Assembly (NCBI GenBank): GCA_916048095.2
Contig: OU696592.1
Span: 2,252,626 to 2,316,625 of the forward strand
DNA: 64,000 bases
Direction of reading: 5' to 3'
DNA from: Sacculina carcini
Lineage: Eukaryota; Arthropoda; Thecostraca; Sacculinidae
Position numbers and translations under genes: made by a program. A model generated the notes under the pieces. That model ran no database searches. It was not told where the DNA came from and saw only the letters and a program-made list of their open reading frames with translations. Position 1 is the first letter of the stretch, and the number at the start of each line of letters is the position of its first letter. Below, piece after piece: positions 52,009 to 62,443 of this stretch.

Positions 52009-52259
52009 AATATAGAAAGCTCCGCCTCTGCAAGCCATGTCTCTACAACAATCATGCAATCAACACCGGACATGAGCACATCAGACACAACATGACACTT
52101 ATTTCTCACAGACCGCAAGTTGTGAAGAGCGAATCTTGTTATTCGGCTGGAAGATTCACAGCCTGATGCGTGGTCGTCGATGCGTGAACAATAGCGGAGT
52201 TTTTTGAAGTTGCAGTGCGTTGAATCAGTCGATGTTTGGCACCAACAAAAACTGGACAT
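52002..52259 (-). pseudogene. LINE ORF2 N-terminus, endonuclease start
   Basis: The frame has LHNLRSVRNK and VDCMIVVETWLAEAE, the first two conserved endonuclease boxes of CR1/L2-group LINEs. It is then interrupted by the insertion. It overlaps the ORF1 end in another frame, an arrangement common between LINE ORF1 and ORF2. Confidence 0.8.
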
Positions 52260-52690
52260 TCAGTGGAAAAGGCTGAGTGGGACACATTCGACCTACCCGC
52301 CGCCACACAATTCGCGCATCTTAGTTGATGCTTCTGTTGACACGACAATGATTTGTGAGAACCAGCACAGAATCCACATTTCAAGTTCTCTTTGAAGTGA
52401 CAATTGACGGTCTTATGATTATAAGAGAGGCAGTGTGAGCAGCGTGCAGCCCAGTATCGGTCATAAACCCTGCACCGGCGAAATCCTATGAAAGTGAAAC
52501 CGTGGCTCATGATCGCATCACGCACTCTCGTAGAGACAGAGATAACAACAGTCTTGAAAAATTCTCCAATCTTCCTCGAGAACAGAATTTTCATGTCATT
52601 TTCATTTTTCAGCAGCTCGGCAAGATGGTGATTTTTCGACACAATATCAGCCATGACGTTGTAGCCGTTAGCTACAGAAAAACCAACACT
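52139..52690 (-). pseudogene. LINE ORF1 C-terminal part with CCHC knuckles
   Basis: Starting from the ATG at 52654, 171 residues can be read; the frame is open upstream to about 52700. It contains CSHC-x4-H-x4-C, CGFC-x3-H-x4-C and a third CANC..H..C knuckle, as in gag-like ORF1 proteins of CR1/jockey-type LINEs that bind nucleic acid. The N-terminal domain is cut off, so the element is 5'-truncated here. The sequence further right appears to belong to a gypsy element. Confidence 0.75.
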
Positions 52691-53090
52691 CGCAAACTAG
52701 TACGCGCATATATTATGTGTACGACACCAAAGTGTGACCAAGGAACAATTGAACAAATGCTATGTGTGCAAGCGGCGTCTAACTACATACTCCTAGGTCA
52801 TTGCTGACGTGGACCAATCAGGTGCCACGCCAGCGACAGGTCAGACGTGTACCAATCATAAAGCCGAGAGTGGCCCACACAGCACAAGAACATATTTAAA
52901 TACGCACTAACATTAAATAATACAGAAGAAAACTAATAGTAATTACAATAAATATATAATATAACATTACTCCAATTTATACTAAAACAACTCACAGTAC
53001 TCAAAACACAAAACATAACAATGAACAGCGCAATCGTCGCATAACGCTTATATGCGTCGCAACCACTCCAAATGAAACAACGTCACCACA
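52691..53090 (-). repeat. Putative 3' LTR of gypsy-type element (partial)
   Basis: On the minus strand, a purine run at 53107-53093 is followed by TGTGGTGACG at 53090-53081, which looks like an LTR start. A TATA-like GCATATAAGCG follows within 50 nt. Only one LTR is present, so its identity and its end near the LINE boundary are inferred. Confidence 0.4.
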
Positions 53091-53741
53091 CGACTCCCTC
53101 CCCCAGAAGCGGAGCTACCAGCAAAAAAAAACAGGATACAAATCTAGAACGGAACGAAAAGAGAAAAACGATGAACGAAAACAATGATGATGTGCTGCGG
53201 TTCGACGGAACATTTCAAACCATTGATGCGGAGCATTTCAAACCAGGATACGGAAGAAACATGCACGAAGTTGGGAATAGTGACAAGACGAACATGTAAA
53301 CGGTCCTGAAAAAATATATACTTGTGAAAAAAAACTACAACAAACGATAAATCGAATGCAACTACCGACACGAGGAATCCCGGAACTAGAATTCTCGGGT
53401 AACAATACACTGAACAAAGAGTAGAACCTTGAAACACACACAAAAAACATGAAGTTCCCGTACGAAAAACTGAACGTAAGACCAGCTGGTATCAACACAT
53501 GAAATGCATAACACTTGAAATAAACACACAAGTCCGTACATCTATGATCCGTACGTACACCAGCCAGGAAATGTCATGTACGCACACAACAATAACATAA
53601 GACAAGTTCACTATATACTCGCAAAAACAGGTACAATGTAACAAATGCAAACACGTTAGTACGCACACAACAGTTGTACGCATACAATAATGTGCACACG
53701 CACGCGTAAACCAACGTATGCGTACACATCTATAAATAAGA
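53091..53741 (-). other. Gypsy 3' untranslated region, left part
   Basis: Between the candidate polypurine tract and the hAT insertion I see no conserved protein. Frames of about 100 codons are present on the minus strand but are hydrophobic low-complexity translations of TTTTGTGT-rich DNA. I assign it to the non-coding 3' part of the gypsy element by position only. Confidence 0.4.
53093..53107 (-). other. Candidate polypurine tract
   Basis: On the minus strand the run CTGGGGGAGGGAGTC precedes the putative LTR start by a few bases. It is downstream of the integrase remnant in the expected order, with about 770 bp between them once the hAT insertion is discounted. Confidence 0.45.
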
Positions 53742-53749
53742 GATATACA
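53742..53749. repeat. 8-bp target-site duplication (left) of hAT element
   Basis: GATATACA here is repeated exactly at 55362-55369, on the other side of the element. Confidence 0.88.
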
Positions 53750-55361
53750 TAGTGATGCAAAAAAACGTTTTTTTTGGTTGCGGTTTTTTTGGCAAAAAAA
53801 CATGTTTTTTTATAGTTTTTTTTGTTTTTTTGCTGTTTTTTAGAATTAGCCCCAATTGTCATCGGATGTTAGATTTTAGTACATAGAAATGAGTTCAATT
53901 GATGTTTTTTACATCTTTACGTGTCTTATTTCAAAGAAAATTTGATAATAGTATAAAAAACAAGAATATTTATCAATAAATACCTCAGGAGACTGTTTGA
54001 AAGTGCATCCGGGTCCGGTGGTTTAGGTTTTTTAAGGATGGTTATAATGATGTGGATATTTGAAATAATTTGTCAGCATAACAAAACAAATTCATTGAAT
54101 AATAATGTTTTTTTTAAAGAAACAATGTTTTTTTTAAAGAAACAATGTTTTTTTTAAAGAAATAATGTTTTTTTTATGAAAAATGCAATGATGTTTTTCA
54201 AACTGGTTTTAAATTCGTTATATTAATGTACAGGCCCAGAAAATGTTGGCAGCAGAACAAGACAAGCTAATTGGTTGGTCAAGTGTTTTTTGACAAACGT
54301 AAATTTAAACTAACGCTTTTTTAATGAAACAATGTTTTCTAAAACAGTATCTATGTAAGATAGATTTGATTGATGTACGTTCAAATAACTTTTGTATAGC
54401 AAGTAGCCTGCTGGTACGTATAAACGGCTGGTTAAACCATTTAATTTAAACTGTTCTTTTTAACCATGGTTTTTTTCAAAATATATATTTTGGAAGAACT
54501 GTTTTCGTACATGTAGAGATTGCGAAAAAAATTGGCGGCAGATCAAGGAAAGTTTAACCAAATTAACTGTTTTTTTATTAGTAACCTGTTTTTGGAACTG
54601 GTTTTATGGATGATGGTTTCTTTGATGTAGTTATTTGTGTTCAAATACTTTTTTGTACATCAAATATATTTCCTCAGTTGTGGTTTTTCCTACAGGAAAA
54701 TATTGTCCGTTTTTCTGGTCCGTTTTTCTGGTCCGTTGCCACTGCGACCCGCTTTTATTCGTAGTCTCATTAGGGACACTAAGTTTGTGTGCATATTCTT
54801 AGTATTTATGTAAATATTTGCAGTGTTTGTACTCTTATTTTTGCAAATAATTGATCTGCTGAATGAAATTATGGAACTTATTATAACCAAGGTAGTTAAT
54901 TTCTGGCAGTGAAAATTTAATGTGTAAAAAATAAAAATAAATTATGCCACCTGTTGTTTTTTTTAAAACAGTTTCAGATTTTAGCATAAAAACGGTTCTC
55001 AAACCCTGCTTTCTTACACAATGACTAACTCAATAATTGAATGCAAAACTGTACTGTACATAGAAGTGCCGCACAGTACCGTGCAAACAATGATATTAGG
55101 TCTTTCAGACACATTATAACAAATATATTGTGCATATTTAATGATAATTCAATTTGATAGGGACACTAATAACATGAATAACCCATGCGTTGATAAAAAT
55201 AATTCATTTAACATCCCAAATATATCATTTCCATAATTTGAATTCTTTGCATGACTCTTCAAAAAAAACAAAAAGAACGTGTTTTTTGGTCGCGGTTTTT
55301 TTTGGCAAAAAAAACGTTTTTTTTTTTAAACCGTTTTTTTTTTTTTGAGGTCCCATCTCTA
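53750..55361. mobile_element. Non-autonomous hAT-like element (1612 bp)
   Basis: The ends are TAGTGATGC and, inverted, TAGAGATGGGACC, a terminal form typical of hAT transposons. The 8-bp flanking duplication GATATACA is perfect. T-rich arms near both ends share a direct motif with GGTTGCGG or GGTCGCGG between long T runs. The interior is AT-rich with no transposase frame. A run of about four 20-bp units (AATG, eight T, AAAGAAAC) lies at 54100-54175. The element interrupts the gypsy remnant and is therefore younger. Confidence 0.85.
54100..54178. repeat. 20-bp tandem repeat, four copies
   Basis: Units of AATGTTTTTTTTAAAGAAAC recur four times with minor changes inside the hAT-like element. Confidence 0.85.
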
Positions 55362-55369
55362 GATATACA
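55362..55369. repeat. 8-bp target-site duplication (right) of hAT element
   Basis: GATATACA is identical to 53742-53749. Confidence 0.88.
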
Positions 55370-55480
55370 CACGCACAATCATAAATAAACATACCTCTCC
55401 GTGTGCATGTGGGCGTAACATGAGCATACAAAATGTACACCTAACAACAATCGTATGCAAACATCTCAACAACAATAGAA
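55370..55480 (-). other. Gypsy 3' untranslated region, right part
   Basis: A short non-coding stretch between the integrase stop and the hAT insertion. No motif is seen. Confidence 0.4.
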
Positions 55481-56592
55481 TCAAAAATAGAAAAACTGTC
55501 GTTCTCGCCGAAAACGAACAGTTCGACCGCTGCGTGTCTTCACGCGAGTATCGTGATGCCTGCTCGGTTCTTCTGACTGAGGTGAGACGTCAGCCGGCGC
55601 TTGAGTCTTGGGCGTGGTGTCAGCAGTGTCAGCGTGATGTGGTGCTACATGGTGTGACCTTACCGGTAGGACGGCCGGCTTCAGCCGGGCGACAGAGACG
55701 GTCTCGGTCGATCCTGATGGCAGCTCGACAGTAAATACTGCCGGGCCACGATGCACCACACGATATGGCCCGCTGTACGGAGCCTCCAGCGAATGCCGCA
55801 CCCGGTCCACACGGATCCACCCGTGTGAACAGTGCTGCAGTTGGGATGGAACGTACTCCTGCGATTGCCCATGCCTTGTACCAGCAGACATTGATCGGAA
55901 ATCCATCTCCGACATCCTTATCGCCAGCTCTCGAACAAAACCACGTTGGTTGTATGCAGAGTCGGCGTCGTCGAGAGCGATTCGCGAGCACATCAACTCA
56001 GTGCCGGTCACCGCACTGAAGGGAGACAAACCATGGTACGACGGAAGCATCCGCATGCCCATGAGTACGATTGGCAGTGCATCGAGCCATTCTTGACGTC
56101 GCGCTCGGATAGATGCCTTGAGTACCCGATGTCGGCGCTCGATAAAACAATTGCTCTGTGGATGGTAAGCAGTCGTGCGCAATCTGTGAAAGCCGATGGT
56201 ATTGGAGAGCGGTCAACACACGTCAGCAAATAGCGGAAAGCGTTGGAAAACGGGTGGCCGCGCATAACCTGCGGAGGCAGCGGGCCCACGATGTCGATGT
56301 GAACGGTTTCAAAACGTCCGCCCGACGCGAAAAATGGCGTTGGGGGTGGCTTGGTATGTCGGTGAATTTTTCTTTCTTGACAAGCAAGACACTCGGTTAC
56401 CCAGCACTGCACATCTCGCACCAACGACGGCCAGAAATAGCGGGATTTCACGAGTGTCACACTGGCTCTTTTGCCAGGGTGAGCCGTGTTGTGCAGGCTG
56501 GTGAAAATTGCGCGTCTGTGACGTGGAGACGTCTAGACGTCGTCCCACGTGACGTGGAACAACACTTGGTTTTCAAGCAAAGTTCACCGTAA
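55481..56592 (-). pseudogene. Ty3/gypsy integrase remnant
   Basis: On the minus strand the zinc-binding region reads HNTAHPG, then SRYFWPSLVRDV, CLACQERK and HIDIVGPLPP up to YLLTCVDR. The frame then shifts to HRLRTTAYHPQSN, LDALPIVLMG, and a C-terminal module with VRHSLEAPYSGPYRVV and VARLKPAVLP. The family order is kept. About 60 residues between CVDR and the RTTAYHPQ box are missing, which removes the second catalytic Asp, and the reading frame changes across the deletion near 56190-56215. The RT and RNase H that should precede it are absent, so the element is 5'-truncated at about 56600. This is an inactive LTR-retrotransposon relic. Confidence 0.88.
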
Positions 56593-57737
56593 TATCACGT
56601 TGATGAAATGACGAGATTCTGTGAGATGTCTTGCGATTGCAGATTAAAGGATTGCATGCATGACCTGTTAAAGCGCTCATTGTTCCAATTGCGCACTGCA
56701 GCTGCTGATTTGTCGGTATCTTTGTGAATGCGAGCTGTCGGTGGTCGCTCAGATACTCATCAATATTTCTGCTAAATCATCCTGATTTTTACTTCGTTGT
56801 GCTTCTGATCATGATGAAGAACTCCATTGGCTACATCTGTATCCAAACATTTGACGGAATTGTATACTCAAACTATTGCATGGTTGATTTTTAATCAAGT
56901 ATCGGTACTTTGGTCCCGAACACCATTTTCAACCTCAAACATTTTAATTGACTATTGGAAACATAGACTGATTAGACCCAAACTTGTACGCTCACTGAGA
57001 TCAATGACAAACAACTTGAGAATATTTCGTCGTGCACGCCATTACATGCATTGAACGAGGATTGAATGTCAACTGGAAACCGTAATCTGTGCTGTTTCAC
57101 ATTATGAGTGCACTGTACACTGTGTTTATTGAGAAACGGCTGACTGTCACGACAGTATGTTGCATTTGGACATGGTTGAGATGACGTTCTTGCCTCGAGC
57201 ATAGTATGTCAGTGTAGTGCCACTAGATTTGGCCAAACATTGTGAGTGTTGCCATTTACAGATCCAGAGAAACTATTTATGAGCGCCACTAGCCTATCAG
57301 CTTCTAATGAACTCTAGACAGGTGAAAAAACCAAGTGAGGTACAGACACAGAAACACAAGATATTCCAAACGTGTTAATTTTCATGATCAGAGTTTATAT
57401 CAGTGACTTTGGTTGTTGGATTTAATGTGATGAAAACGGTATTCCATTGTGCGTGCATTAGTTAAGCAACAGCAAATTCTTCCGTGTGTATGCTGCAGCG
57501 ACAGTGTACTTGGACTAATCAATACATAACTGTACAATGTTCTCTACATTTCACCGCTCAGTGTTGACCCTTCATCTTCATCTGAACGTTCGATCAGTAC
57601 TGTATATAGCGTGCTCTGAATCAGCTTCAACATTTATGCCTAGATGACGAAAATTGTTGAACAAGTGCCGCTTTCCATGATACGTGTTGTAATTGAGAGT
57701 TATACCATGTAATGGTCCGTAACCTGTCCGAATTTCC
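56593..57737. other. Unassigned sequence
   Basis: I find no conserved protein, RNA gene or clear repeat here. The open frames are short and show no motif. It may contain decayed transposon DNA or ordinary intergenic DNA. Confidence 0.5.
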
Positions 57738-57816
57738 CACTAGCGCAGTGGTTCTTGACAGTTTCCAGTATTCGCATCCTTTCCAAACCAGCAGTTAGTT
57801 TTCGCACCCTTTAATC

Positions 57817-59456
57817 CAGTGGTTCCCAGCCTGGGGGTAAATTACCCCCTGGGGGTAACTTAGCAACTGTTCGGGGGTACTGTAGGGGTGACAGGAAAAT
57901 TTTAAGAATTCTGAAATTCAAGAAAACATTGCGGTACCTTGTATTGGGATTAATGTCAACTTAGCATATTATGTTTTTTGTTTGCATTGTGTGGATATTG
58001 TATTGCTCATATGGCGTATTATATATAGCTGTGTGTGCGTGCGTGCGTGTGTGTGTGAATGATATGCATCTGTTTCTCACCGAGTTGTTTCTCACCGAGT
58101 TGTGTGTGTGTGTGTGTGTATGATTGTATGTGTATGTGTGTGTGCGTATGTGTGCTATGTGTATGTGTGCGTGTGTGTGTTTGCGGGAATATGATTTTGT
58201 ATGCATGTGCTGCACGCGCGCGCGGAGGTAGCTGCTTCGCATAAGCGCGAGCTGCGAACGTGTGCACGCGCGTATGGTATCCGCGTGCAGTCAACGGTCG
58301 TTCGTGCATGTTCGATTCAGTGTGTTACTGTTGGAGTGGTGTTTGTGCAGTTTCGAAATGTGCTGATCAGAATGTGTGAGTGCTTAATTTAATTTCATTT
58401 TTAACACAGTTACATCATTCTTATGCTGAATAAGCTCTAGCACCAAAAATAGCAACTTAGGGAATTGGAGAAAACTATCATGTTCTGCTCTACCACACCG
58501 ATGTTCGCATCGTGTCATTGGGCTTAGAAAGGCTATTCAGGAATTCCTGGAACAAAAAGATCTCCTCTTGCTACCAAGTTCACTGATAAGGAGTGGCTTG
58601 CTCGACTTTGTTACTTAACTTATATATTTGCGGAGCTGAACAGTGGTAATCTGCAACTCCAGGGCCGAAACACGACTGTCATTGATGTCCATCACACTGT
58701 GGCTGCATTTCTGGGGAAACTGAGACTCTGGAGTCGGCGCTTGGAGAAAGCAGTGATCGCCCAGTTCCCCAGTCTTGACCAGTTTGTTGAGGAGAATAGT
58801 CATGCTACTGGATCTCTTATACAGACCATCAACAAAGAGATGAGCGACCACTTGAAGGGGGGGGGGAACAAGCATGAGACTACTTTCCAGAGAGTGACCA
58901 AGAAAGAGCCAGTCTTCAGTGGATCATTCATCCCTTCTCTGTACCGGATGAGGCCATTCATGATGATGATTTCCCTGCAAAGGAGGAGTGGATCACAATG
59001 CGAGCCAATGAAGCCTTGAAAATAGAATTCCAAAACCAAAATGCAGATTCGTTTTGGATTTCACGACTAGCTGACTCGCCAACTCTGTCTAAGAGAGCCT
59101 TGAAGTTGTTGGTATCATTCTCAACAACGTATCTGTGCGAGAAGGGGCTCACAACTGTGCTGGGGATGAAAACAAAAAAGAGGGCTCATTTGAATGTTTC
59201 AAACGATGCCAGACTGGCACTTTCAACCACGAAGCCAAGAATTTCTCAACTAGCTTCAAATATGCACTGATGCTCTTGACATCATTGGTAAATCATTAGA
59301 GATGCAAAGTGTACTAATACAATGAATACAAGAAATTTTCTCTAGTGTTTTAGTTTAGCCATATAGATCAATGTTGACAATATTTTGTGAAAGGGGTAAC
59401 ATGCTTTATATGGGATGCTAAATTGGGTAACAACCTGAAAAATGTTGGAACCACTG
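57817..59456 (+). mobile_element. Inner hAT element with transposase relic
   Basis: The terminal repeats are CAGTGGTTCCCAGCC on the left and, inverted, CAGTGGTTCCAAC on the right. Flanking octamers CTTTAATC and CTTTAGAC agree at six of eight positions. A transposase relic on the plus strand lies between them (58510-59270). Inside the left part there is a TG-rich microsatellite (58020-58190) with a 17-bp doublet containing TTTCTCACCGAGTTG. Confidence 0.78.
58510..59270 (+). pseudogene. hAT transposase remnant (ZBED5/FAM200-like)
   Basis: One frame gives LATKFTDKEWLARLCY, then IFAELNSGNLQLQG, FLGKLRLWSRRLEK and FPSLDQFVEEN up to about 58850. A second frame gives EEWITMRANEALK and the C-terminal dimerisation segment with FSTTYLCEKGLTTVLGMKTK, RAHLN and RLALSTTKPRI, ending in a stop at 59270. 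These blocks are the conserved C-terminal half of hAT transposases related to ZBED5, FAM200 and SCAND3 proteins. The frame changes between 58850 and 58990; a run of ten G at 58857-58866 is the likely site. The BED zinc finger and most of the catalytic region are missing, so it cannot act by itself. Confidence 0.83.
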
Positions 59457-59464
59457 CTTTAGAC

Positions 59465-59726
59465 CAATGGTTCTTAACCTGTGGACAATTACCCACTGGT
59501 GTGCAATGGAAGAGTTGCCAACTGGGAAGCTAAATGTCGAATAGAACAGGATAAATATGTGTGTTTTATCAATTCAAAATCGTTTATTTTTGTTTTTGCT
59601 ATTTTTTTCTTGATATTTGCCTTGATGTAACAACTGAATTTGTTGAATTTACCACTGATGATGTAAAAATGAAAATACGGATCATTAAGAAGTGTGAAAT
59701 CAGATAAAAACGGTTGAGAACCACTG
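59465..59726. mobile_element. hAT-type MITE (262 bp)
   Basis: The left end CAATGGTTCTTAACCTG and the inverted right end CAGTGGTTCTCAACCG form hAT-type terminal repeats. The adjoining octamers are CTTTAGAC on the left and CCCTAGAT on the right. Their shared TAGA agrees with the nTnTAGAn-like target preference known for some hAT families. It directly abuts the inner hAT element. Confidence 0.7.
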
Positions 59727-59905
59727 CCCTAGATTATTGAGTTTAACAAATGATTAGACAATAATTTTTTCCGGGAAAATGTATAAAGAATGAGTAAAAG
59801 CATATACTTTGTTTCATTTTTCATACGAATCCTCGCGCCTCTTAGGAAAAAGGCTCGCACAATTAGGCGTGCGAGCAACTCCGGTTAAGAAACACTGCAT
59901 TAGCG

Positions 59906-60345
59906 GGAAGTGAAGTGTTAACAATTGTGAAATAATTGAACAGACAAAAGAAAGAACGTGTGTTTCACTAACTACAAATGTGTATGTCTTCGTATCCAGT
60001 AACTTGCTGACATTTAAATGCCTGATAATGTCCCTGACTGAAACATTTGCTTCTCCAGCGTTCTTTCTCGCTACATTTATGAGCGTTTCCGGTGCACGGG
60101 ACAACTGCTAAGTGTATTAGTGTTTGCCTCTTTCTCAGGTCACTGGATTTATCTGTAATTAATGATAATATCAATAATAATAATGGAAATCTGAATATAT
60201 TACATTTCACAGTGCTGTTGTACAAAAAGAATATTTGGCACATTGAGAAGTATACATGCTCTGTTAAAGTCTACAGTGTTTTGTTTTGTTTCCTTTGTAT
60301 GTGCACTTTAATATTTGTCTCACCAGTTTTTACTGGCCTCCAGTA
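59906..60345. other. Unassigned sequence
   Basis: No recognisable gene or repeat, only AT-rich sequence with a short AATAATAATGG run near 60165-60185. Confidence 0.5.
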
Positions 60346-60395
60346 CTTCTACAGAACATGTATCACAAATGGCCTACTTCCAAGATTGAAATATA
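60346..60395 (+). pseudogene. Small Penelope-like element relic
   Basis: The run ACAAATGGCCTACTTCCAAG is shared with the PLE ORF near 2756-2775, and the local translation CITNGLLPR is the same as in copy 2 (near residue 43). Flanks diverge at once. It is a fragment of some 40 bp from an older PLE insertion or a related family member. Confidence 0.55.
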
Positions 60396-60665
60396 CTCAA
60401 ATAGAAGGCTACGGACCATTGCTCTAATGATAAGGAGACTAAACAAGTAGTGGGCATTATTGATATTTACATGGGAAATTTATGTGTTAACTAACTGTGA
60501 TAATTGGCTGTCATTCAAATACCTGAATGACGACGGATAATCAAAATCATTGATCGCCAAATCACGCGCTGGCCAATATTATACACGCCGTCATTGCATT
60601 TAACTAAAATGCATATGACAGTGCTTCATAATCTCTCGGTCACGACTCAAGGCTGCAACAATAAC
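60396..60665. other. Unassigned sequence
   Basis: No feature recognised before the fold-back element. Confidence 0.5.
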
Positions 60666-60869
60666 AATAATTCCATTGAATAATTGCATTCCATTCCATT
60701 AGAATATTTCCATTGCAGCATCACATTAATTTCTTGACTCTCTCACACACACACTTACACTGTCAATAAATGAATGCGACGTTGCAATGGAATTTTATTA
60801 AATTGCAATGCTATCTACCATGACTGAAAGAAAAATATCGGATTTGTCGGCTTCAGTGTACAGTTAACT

Positions 60870-60886
60870 TTGCATCATATTGCATG

Positions 60887-60921
<35 letters not shown>

Positions 60922-61868
60922 TCGCAGGTCGCAGGTCGCAGGTAACCAGCGGAGTGCCGGAGGGGTCTGTTCTAAGCCCCCTCCTCTTCATCATCTACGT
61001 GAACGATTTGGCTGAGAAATTGGGCACCTCAGCACTACTATACGCAGATGACGTAAAGCTTTTCCGGACGGTCAAGGCGAGCAACGACTGTGAGAGTCTG
61101 CAAGAGCAGCTCAACACTCTGTGTGAGTGGTGTGAAAAGTGGGGTCTCAAACTGAACCCTGCAAAATGCTCACACTTGTGTATCACGCTGAAAAAGAAGC
61201 CAGTTGAGTTCACCTACACGATAGGCTGCGACACAGTGCAAAAGGTGACCACTACACGTGACCTGGGGGTCGTCATTGACTCCAAGCTCACCTTTGCACA
61301 ACACATTGATGACGTCGCTCGCAGAGCCAATCGCTCACTTGGTGTGCTCACCAGATGCATGCAAGGTCTACCACGGAACTTCGACTCACGAAGCCTGATT
61401 GCCGCCTATTGTTCGAATGTGCGGTCGACCATCGAGTACGCCAGTGTGATTTGGGCAGGCGCAGCACCAACGCACACACAGAGGCTGCAGCTGATACAGA
61501 ACAGATTCCTCCGCACACTCAAGTACCTGCAGGCCAATCGAACCGAGATGAATCACACCGAACTCCACTCAATGTACGGCCTCCAACCACTTGACATCCG
61601 CAGGCGATGGCTCGACGTCGCGTTTCTTTATTATTTAATGAAAAACAGACTCGACTCTCCGCAGCTGCTGTCACGAGTCGGATGGAGAGTACCAAGACCA
61701 GGTGTGCGCCCCCGGGACCCCCTGCATATACCACCAACGCGCACCGTGGTCACTGGTAGAATATGGCACGCTCGCTTGCCTCTATACTACAACAAGCTAG
61801 TGAATATGCAGCCAGGTATAGACATCCTTAATGTCAGTCGTTCTGCACTTCGCAAAGTCTGTTTTTAA
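60870..61868 (+). CDS. 5'-truncated LINE reverse transcriptase C-terminal half
   Basis: The element-derived frame starts near 60925; the codons before it come from CA repeat. It carries SGVPEGSVLSPLLFIIYVNDL (the usual Gln of PQG is Glu here), the catalytic YADD, CEKWGLKLNPAKC and DLGVVIDSKLTFAQHID. It ends with a C-terminal domain with RRRWLDVAFLYYL and RPRDPLHIPPTRT. This is the second half of a CR1/jockey-superfamily RT. The frame is undamaged to a stop at 61868, but fingers, first palm Asp and endonuclease are absent, so it is non-functional. A triple TCGCAGG repeat lies at the 5' junction (60922-60942). Confidence 0.88.
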
Positions 61869-62018
61869 AATTGACTTTATATATATACTTCTTTTTTTTC
61901 CAAGTTTTAGAATCTTATATTTGCTATTCGCTTTCGTGAATTGTATTATGTGTACTCCGCCTATAATTGGGATGTCATCCTGTTGGTTGGTGTGAATAAA
62001 AACAAAACAAAACAAAAC
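60922..62018 (+). mobile_element. 5'-truncated LINE inside fold-back arm
   Basis: It runs from the TCGCAGG triplet repeat at the 5' junction through the RT frame and a 3' UTR of about 130 bp to GAATAAAAACAAAAC with an (AAAAC)n tail. The flanking DNA is the CA/TA microsatellite of the fold-back left arm. The matching right arm is uninterrupted, which confirms that the LINE is the younger insertion. Confidence 0.85.
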
Positions 62019-62285
62019 ATGTGTATATATATATATACGTACACACACATATGTGTATATATACGTACATACACACACAGAGCTGCAAACACGCAAGCTC
62101 ACATGCACACATTCTTCCCTGTACTACGATGGGTTTGATATGAGCTTTCATTCGTAAAAGAAGTGGATGCGAGCGTTGGTCAGTGCTACACTCGTGTGTG
62201 TGTGTGTGTTTGATACACTACAAGTATGAAGGTGTCACAAATAGTTTGCTTTGTTATTGCAGCCTTAGGAGTGAGTATCTTCCTC
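62019..62285. repeat. Inner inverted repeat, left arm
   Basis: Nearly perfect inverse of 62444-62700, including CA/TA repeats, the AGAGCTGCAAACACGCAAGC block and the CTTTGTTATTGCAGCC block. Confidence 0.9.
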
Positions 62286-62443
62286 ACATATACACCCTGA
62301 AGTGGTGTGAGAGGTGAATATGATGCTGAACACTTCGAAATCTAAAAGCTTCGACGGAGGAAGATAAAGCGCAGCCAAGTTGCATCTTCTACCAGTTACA
62401 CGAAGCCATCCACAGATTGAATAGTGGAAGATAACCACTACGG

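Larger units (their letters stand above)
49119..52690 (-). mobile_element. Decayed CR1/L2-group LINE with ORF1 zinc knuckles
   Basis: This minus-strand element reads, from right to left, ORF1 C-terminus with three cysteine knuckles, APE endonuclease, RT and C-terminal domain. The 3' end near 49119 has an AATAAA-like GAATAAATAACATAAC terminus inside minisatellite DNA. The frame is broken in at least five places and the endonuclease is split by a roughly 250-bp insertion. It is an old inactive copy. Confidence 0.82.
57738..59905. mobile_element. Outer hAT-like element with nested insertions
   Basis: The ends CAGTGGTTCTTGAC (57746) and, inverted, CAGTGTTTCTTAACC (ending 59897) are hAT-type terminal repeats. 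The 8 bp outside are CACTAGCG on the left and CATTAGCG on the right, a target duplication with one mismatch. About 70 bp of its own left part and 170 bp of its own right part remain visible. The rest is occupied by two further hAT elements, so it was probably a small MITE-like element. Confidence 0.72.

Noticed and set aside
53850..55350. hAT transposase gene inside the 1.6-kb hAT-like element
   Set aside because: The longest frame is about 66 codons and no transposase motif can be read on either strand.
58510..59270. Domesticated host gene of the ZBED5/FAM200 type
   Set aside because: The frame is broken, the BED finger and N-terminal half are absent, and terminal repeats with a target duplication surround it, so a decayed transposon is simpler.
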